A DNA stretch of 64,000 nt from Diphasiastrum complanatum. Lineage: Eukaryota; Streptophyta; Lycopodiopsida; Lycopodiales; Lycopodiaceae. Positions 58,320 to 64,000 of the stretch are shown in pieces; position 1 is the stretch's first letter; each line of letters starts with the position of its first letter. Below the pieces are notes generated by a model, which saw only the letters and a list, made by a program, of their open reading frames with translations, searched no databases and was not told the DNA's origin. A program made the translations under genes and the position numbers. Where the stretch lies: the NCBI GenBank assembly GCA_029204225.1, contig MU832267.1, positions 16,262 through 80,261 of the forward strand, read 5' to 3'.

Positions 58320-58536
58320 ACATTGCATCTAGACTAGAATCTTTCAAAGTCTTCAAAAGAAGGATGAAGATGCTAATGCTTTCGTTTTGAGAGTTAAAGC
58401 TTTGAATGATGAACTAGCATGCATTACTGAAAGCATTAAGAAGGTGGAGCTTGCTCAAGTTGTTCTTAATGGCTTGCTGGATGATCATGCTAATTTGGTG
58501 CAAAGATTTGCTATTCAAAAGACATTTTCAAGTTTT
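58320..58536 (+). pseudogene. Copia gag fragment interrupted by A2
   Basis: On +, mixed frames give SLQKKDEDANAFVLRVKALN, ACITESIKKVELAQVVLNG and DDHANLVQRFAIQK, the same GAG family as 32.07-33.2 kb. It stops exactly where the A2 LTR begins (TGTGAAAA at 58537). Confidence 0.75.
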
Positions 58537-59195
58537 TGTGAAAAAAGTGGATCTTGAATGGATCCAAACTCCCAAAATACTTGGCTAAGATCTTTGCACA
58601 ACAAGCTACAAAAGCTAGAAATGGCAAAGCATTCTAATGCTACATTTGATACACATGAACTTGACAAAGCATTCGAGAGACAAAAGAAGCTAATAAAAGG
58701 TACTGATGGTAGCCAAAAACAACAGCATACTAGCCCTACAATAGCAGCCTACCACTTTTGGAAACCTCTTAAGATCATATACAAAAGCTTGAAGACAATA
58801 CAGAAAGCAATGCTCTCAATGGAGGAAGAAACTGTGACAATGATCTATTGATCTCTCTCAACAATACAATAAGTTTCTCCAACTTGTTCTCCACAAATTT
58901 CAGCCTAGTATAGGTGAGAGAGAAGACTTTCTCTCCTCTCTCTAGAACTTAGGACCCAATTTTAGGGCACCAGTAGCCTAAAATAGCCAATTTTGGCCTA
59001 TGTGTCCAAATGACATGATTTTGGTGTCATTTCGAAGGTCCTGAAGTTTGAGACTTCTTCAATATGAAATATATACTAAAATAAAAGTATCTAGGTCTCT
59101 TTCACACGTGTGAAAGGTTAGATCCAAAACTATGTACAAAAAAAAATTGCCAATTTAGGCCTCAAACTAGCTAGGAAATGTTGACAAATTTCACA
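58537..59195 (-). repeat. 3' LTR of A2
   Basis: It starts TGTGAAAA and ends TTTCACA. It is recognisably homologous to the A1 LTR along its length but with many differences, so it is a separate, older insertion. Confidence 0.88.
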
Positions 59196-59606
59196 CTCCC
59201 TCTTCAACTTAACTTGCTAGTTTTACAACACTACTTTGCTCCAACCTAAGAATTATCTCCATAATGATAATATATCTCTTCTCAGGTGTTCTAATATGTA
59301 CAATATGAAGTACAACATAATTGATATAGATAATAGTTTCATATAGGATGCTTCACTATTTCTTACATCAATTTTACATAGAATGGTGAACAAGATACAT
59401 GTAAAATAACATAGAATCATAATGAAAGGATTCCTCCATGTATCCACCTTTTAATTCTCTGTAAAACAGCATCAAACAAGTTGTAAGTGAAAGTAACCAA
59501 CAAGTGTTTGCATGCCTCCTCCACATTTCACTATGCCCATAGTGAATGCACCATGTATCTCCATGAATGAACCTCCATCACCACCTTGCCTTTGTAGATC
59601 TCCAAT

Positions 59607-60062
59607 TCATGAAAGCCCTTGAGTGAATGAATGCCAAAATGATGTGTTCTCTGCTCCATTTGAATGAGCAAAACCTGAATTTGAAATACTTGAAGTATCT
59701 CCACCAGATCTGCATACCACCCTTGATCCTACATTGTCAACAATTTGCCAATTTGCCAGCACCAGGATGCTAGATCTTGAACTTTGCTCAAAAGTAAAAA
59801 TATTGACCACTTTAATATCTTTCAAGATTTGAATGAATGCATGTACTTCATCATAAAAACCATCAATGATAACTATTCCATCTCCAAGAACCAAAGGATG
59901 AAAAACTATGGAACTAGTTTCATTGAATTTTGACAATTCCAACACATTGACATGATAATGTTCATACATGAGATTAAACAAGTAAGGTAGAGTAAAAAGA
60001 AACTTCCTTGCTACTCCAAGAACCTTACTTGAACCTTCAAGAACTTGTAAAAACAGGTCCAA
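59607..60062 (-). pseudogene. A2 segment of the unknown A1 C-terminal region
   Basis: 151 codons open on -, aligning without gaps to the A1 ORF C-terminal third. Shared words include DLFLQVLEGSSKV, DGIVII, EQSSRSSILVLANWQ and NTSFWHSFTQ. Conservation of these words in an older copy supports this part of A1 as real coding sequence. Confidence 0.8.
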
Positions 60063-60712
60063 AATGCTTTGCCCATGTGGCTCCCCTTTGATGCTTTTGA
60101 CTAGCTTCCAATTGCTACTTGCTCTTGGTGTTGATGAAGCAATTCAAGATCACCATCTTGATCTTCCAATAAAACATCAAGGACTTTGCATTTCTAAACA
60201 TCTTCAGATCTGAACCTCTGAAGATACTCCCTCTCAAACACATGATTAACATCTCACAAGATCTCATCATTGCTTGATTTTAACCTTTCACTATAGTTAG
60301 TGAAAACAATGTCACCATCATAAACCAAAAGATAGATTTCTACAATTCTATCCAACATGAAGTAGAGTAGATGAAGTTGAGTATCAAACCTAATCAAACC
60401 AGCCCATTTAAGCTCAAAACAAACCTCAATGAGCTCACCAATTGTCAAAATAGTGAAAAATCTATCTAATGTTGTGAGTATGGGTCCTAAAAATGCCAAA
60501 GATGAATTGAGCTCTTTTGGCTTAGTAAAGACCCACCTTAGAATAAAATATTCAAGGTAGGTAGAAGTAGAAACTCGAGCTACCATAGGAATTGCCATTT
60601 GTACTTTACATGCCACATTTAATGCATGAAAAGACTATGTGGCACAATTAGACATAGTGAGGTGGCTTGGATAAGTCTAGATACCTTGTTTATTACATTG
60701 CTTCTTATGACA

Positions 60713-61378
60713 TTAATCTGCAAAATGACCTTCATCGTGATCCAAGTTACCACCTTTTGACCATTTTCCTTTGCCTTTACCTTTGACTTTGACTTTGCCT
60801 TTTGTGAAGAAAGCCTCTTCACCTCCACCTTGCAAGGATGCACCATCAAGCTTTGATTGCAACCTATGTTCTTCAGCCAATAAGATTTCTTGCAAGTCAA
60901 CCACACTTGGCAAAACTCTTTGAATGGCAAAACTTTGCACAAGGTTAGCATGTTTATCTAGCAAACCATTCAACATAACCTGGACTATTTCACCATCTTT
61001 TATGCTTTCATCAATGCAGGCTAGATCATCACTTAAGGACTTAACCCTCATGACAAATGCATGATCACTTTCTCCCTCTCTTTTTCTACTAGAAAATATT
61101 TGCCTCCTTAGGGTCAATACCCTAGATGTGGACTTTGATTCAAATAGTTTCTTCAAGGCATTCCATGTCTCACTTGCACTTTGACACTTACCAGCTTCCT
61201 TGAGAGCTATTTCACCATCTTTTATGCTTTCATCAATGCATGCTAGATCATCACTTAAGGACTTAACCCTCAAGACAAATGCATGAACACTTTCTCCCTC
61301 TCTTTGTCTACTAGAAAATATCTGCCTCCTTAGGGTCAATACCCTAGATGTGGACTTTGATTCAAAGAGTTTCTTCAA
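60713..61378 (-). pseudogene. A2 GAG with in-frame 222-bp duplication
   Basis: KSTSRVLTLRRQIFSSR and SLSDDLACIDESIKDGEI occur twice. The repeat period is 222 bp (CTATTTCACCATC at 60985 and 61207 on +), a multiple of three, so the frame is kept. VMLNGLLDKHANLVQSFAIQ and a Lys/Gly-rich stretch follow. The knuckle is truncated to GHFAD before a stop. Confidence 0.85.
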
Positions 61379-61389
61379 GGCATTCCATG

Positions 61390-61533
<144 letters not shown>

Positions 61534-61539
61534 TAATGT

Positions 61540-62060
61540 AGGTGGTTGATGATTTAGCATAGATGTGGATGATGTTTTGATGTTTTAAGGGTTAGAGATT
61601 AAGATTCGTCTTTCACTTGTTTTCATTTCATTCTCTCCATTAATTCAGTTTCCATTTTGTATATCATGTGCATAATGTAAATAGTTCTATTTCAAACTAA
61701 TGGATACAATATTGAATGTTTAGCATTTTTAGTCTTTTTTCATTTTGATCTTGAAGCATTTTTTTTGTCTTCTGCTAAAACCATGGTTTGAATGTGTTTC
61801 TTGATGAACCTTGGGCTGGGTTGCATGTCTATAGTAGTTTGGTTTCTGGATGACTCTTGAAGATCTTTGTGAACAGGTTTTATTTGCAAGCTTCTTTGGG
61901 TTCGAGTCTGGTTCTGATCTGTGTGCTAGGCTTGACCATTATACTACTACAATGAGAGAGCCAATGGGTGTGCGAAGGACCAATAAACAATGGTTGTGAG
62001 AAAAGGCTCTGATTCTGTCATGTGGCAGAATCGGCAAACATTGGCACCGTTGCCCGGGCT
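61540..62060 (+). other. LTR end and PBS of a + strand gypsy element
   Basis: TTGGCACCGTTGCCCGGGCT at about 62040 resembles the Tat/Athila-type PBS (TGGCGCCGTTGCCGGGGA). It directly follows AGAATCGGCAAACA, a plausible LTR end. The LTR start is not determined, and no gag was recognised in the sequence that follows to about 62300. Confidence 0.5.
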
Positions 62061-62329
62061 CGCAAATCACAACTCACAAACCTGTCATGAATCTGTTACT
62101 TTGAGAATGTTTCACTTACCATTTAGTTGATTCCACAAACACCTTAAGTTTAACTTAAACTTTGGCCTTTTAATATTATTTTGATCACATGACCCAAAGT
62201 CTAGTTTATTTCAAAATAGATTATTTACAAGTGCTCATTGGGCCATGGGCTTACACACGCAGGGGATGCACACAGTGCCATGACCCTCACAACTTATTGT
62301 TAATGTTGGCCTCAAGGAATTTGCCAACA

Positions 62330-62870
62330 TGGAGCTTATAGACACAATTCTTCATACCTTCTAGAATATATCCTTCGGGCTGGATCATGTACATGTCTTC
62401 TTTATATAATACTGAAAATCTCACTACAGCCAACATTGAGAATCTGAGTTAATTCTCGTGCTACCAGTCTTGCATTTTTTCTATCAATCGCTCCATTGAA
62501 ATTGTACTTGATCTTAAAGATCCATTTGCAATCGATGATATTGCAACCAGCAGGAACTTTGACTAATGACCACATTTGGTTCTGGACTAGAGAGGAATAT
62601 TTTCTGTCCATGGCTTCTCTCTAGAGATCAGAGTCTAGTTGACTAAGTGCCTCTTCGACTGTCATCGGTTTATGTATCAAAAGACAGACAGACTCAACAG
62701 TATACCTTGTGGGCTGTGTGCACACTCAGCTTGATCTTCTTGGAGGAATTGACTGATGAACCATTCTTGGAACTTGTTGTTGGGTAGCAGCAACATCTTC
62801 GTCTGACTCGCTGTCAAGTAGTGGATCGACAATGGACACACTTGAGCCTGAAGCTCGGATTGACCTGTCA
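62330..62870 (-). pseudogene. Copia linker and RT start fragment
   Basis: On -, a linker (DPLLDSESDEDVAATQQQ in one frame) leads to MDRKYSSLVQNQMWSLVKVP and IDCKWIFKIKYNFNGAIDRK, then ARLVARELTQI and a stop. Text up to PEGYILEG continues to about 62330. This is the first third of copia RT. Confidence 0.75.
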
Positions 62871-62879
62871 ATGTCAGGT

Positions 62880-63290
62880 GTTAAAGATTATTCTAGAACA
62901 ATGCCATTTCCTTGGATGTCGATGAACTGATCCTCGATAAAGACTGTATCCTGGCTGTACAAGATTTGCTGTTAGGTATCGGGATCGTACAACAGTTAGA
63001 ATTAAAGTTAGAATCACTGTGTGACTGTAAGTGAGTCCTATTAGTGGATAAGGATCAGTTGGCCTCACCACGAGGCAAGTCGATGGGACACGCGTCCCGC
63101 CAACGACAACCTGGGTCATGCATGGGTTGCCTGAGTGAACAACTATTTGTATAGTGTAATTTCATTTTGAGAAATACAGTTGCTATGTGAGCTTGCTGAG
63201 GAGAGTGATTTTCTGTCTGTGTTACTGTGTAGCATGATCTGTGTTCCTGTGCAAAGCAGATTCTAAGTTGGTATCAGAGCCGTACAGGGA
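62880..63290 (+). other. Probable copia LTR end and iMet-type PBS
   Basis: TTGGTATCAGAGCCGTACAG at about 63270 is a + strand PBS. An LTR should end just before, near ATTCTAAG, possibly starting at TGTTAGGTATCGG (about 62969). This is a separate element from the RT fragment on the opposite strand. Confidence 0.6.
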
Positions 63291-64000
63291 GTGTACACAG
63301 TACAGTGTTGCCGTTTGAAGAGAGCTTTGGAGAACTGTCTTCTGAGAGTTTGGGGTTTTACGGCGGGTTGAAGACGAAAAAGAGAAGCACTGTTGCACGG
63401 TATCTAATTTATAGAGGCTTGCTAAGCTCAGCAGAGGGATTATTAGCCTGTGCATAGCATCAGACAGGGAAAAATTTGGTGAAAATTTGACAATTTCGAA
63501 GCCAAGTTGAAAATTGAAACCGGACTTGGGGTTACGGTTTTTATACATAAACTGGTGATTTCTTCGTTGTTTGTGCACCGTTAAGGACAGGAGAAGCTAA
63601 TCCATTGTCAATCAGCCATGGAGAGATTCTGAGGTTTATGTCAGAGATTTGTCTCCAGACAGTTAACCTAGCAGATTTGCGGTAAAAAGGTGAAAAAGCC
63701 ACTTTGTCAAGTTGAGCTAAAATCACCGTTTCTCCACGGAATTTCCTGACTGAACATTCTAAAGTCATGGATTCAGTAGGGCGACCCTACTCCAGGCCTC
63801 AGATCGTGCTCAAAATGATCCATAGGAGAGCTTGATCTGATCTTTTTGAGGGAAGGGAGGCGCGGGCCGGCAGGCAGGGAAGTCGCGGGCAGTTCGCGTG
63901 TCCCAACGCGATGAAGAACTTAGTGTATCGAAGTCTTAGCGTATGCAGGAGTTTGGTTCGATGTCCAGATGTACTTTGAACCTGTAGATGAGGTGTCAAG
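63291..64000. other. Leader region after the PBS, no gene recognised
   Basis: More GC-rich than its surroundings, with no retroelement motif in any frame I read. It is probably the 5' leader of the element whose PBS is at about 63270, continuing beyond the window. Confidence 0.35.

Overview
The window looks like nuclear DNA of a land plant with a large, retrotransposon-filled genome, most likely a gymnosperm or another lineage with long introns. That taxonomic guess is an inference. The evidence is nested Ty1/copia, Ty3/gypsy and LINE remnants over most of the window, tRNA-iMet-type primer-binding sites (TGGTATCAGAGC), long (TC)n microsatellites, and one clearly host-like gene, an RIN4/NOI gene with an intron of about 7.9 kb full of retroelements. 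I see no tRNA, rRNA, CRISPR or prokaryotic feature.

Layout. At 1-0.9 kb there is a long (TC)n tract and an array of GCATGTC motifs spaced about 20 or 32 bp apart. At 0.95-4.1 kb lies a decayed Ty3/gypsy pol on +. At 4.1-8.4 kb there are a LINE 3' end, LTR-like direct repeats and Ty1/copia pol remnants on -. From 8.4 to 13.4 kb I see no gene, only microsatellites and a palindrome cluster. At 13.4-15.2 kb there is a LINE 5' portion on -. At 16.5-27.2 kb is the RIN4-like gene on -: five coding exons rebuild an uninterrupted 281-residue protein, and several + strand LINE pieces sit in its first coding-region intron.

27.2-41.4 kb is a mosaic of copia fragments on both strands, an L1-like RT fragment and a decayed gypsy RNase H/integrase with a 494-bp tandem duplication. 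41,400-46,955 is an almost pristine LTR retrotransposon, here called A1. Its two 647-bp LTRs differ at one base, it has a PBS and polypurine tract, and a single 1046-codon ORF has a copia-type GAG at its N-terminus followed by about 750 residues I do not recognise, with no protease, integrase or RT. 47,127-52,525 is a second element without RT or integrase, here called B (TSD CTATG; gag, protease and an unknown region). A1 and B both sit inside one older copia copy. At 54-58 kb there are two copia RNase H plus LTR-like units in tandem. 58,537-61,390 is a truncated, older relative of A1 (A2), itself inserted in a copia gag and cut off by a 141-bp (CT)n tract. 61.5-64 kb holds further LTR/PBS pieces and a copia RT fragment.

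The RIN4-like gene is the only host gene I can support. The main candidate for something undescribed is the A1/A2 family, a GAG-plus-novel-ORF non-autonomous retrotransposon that shares its GAG with a gag-protease copia lineage also present here (32.1-33.2 kb and 58.3-58.5 kb). All calls come from reading the sequence. No database search was run.
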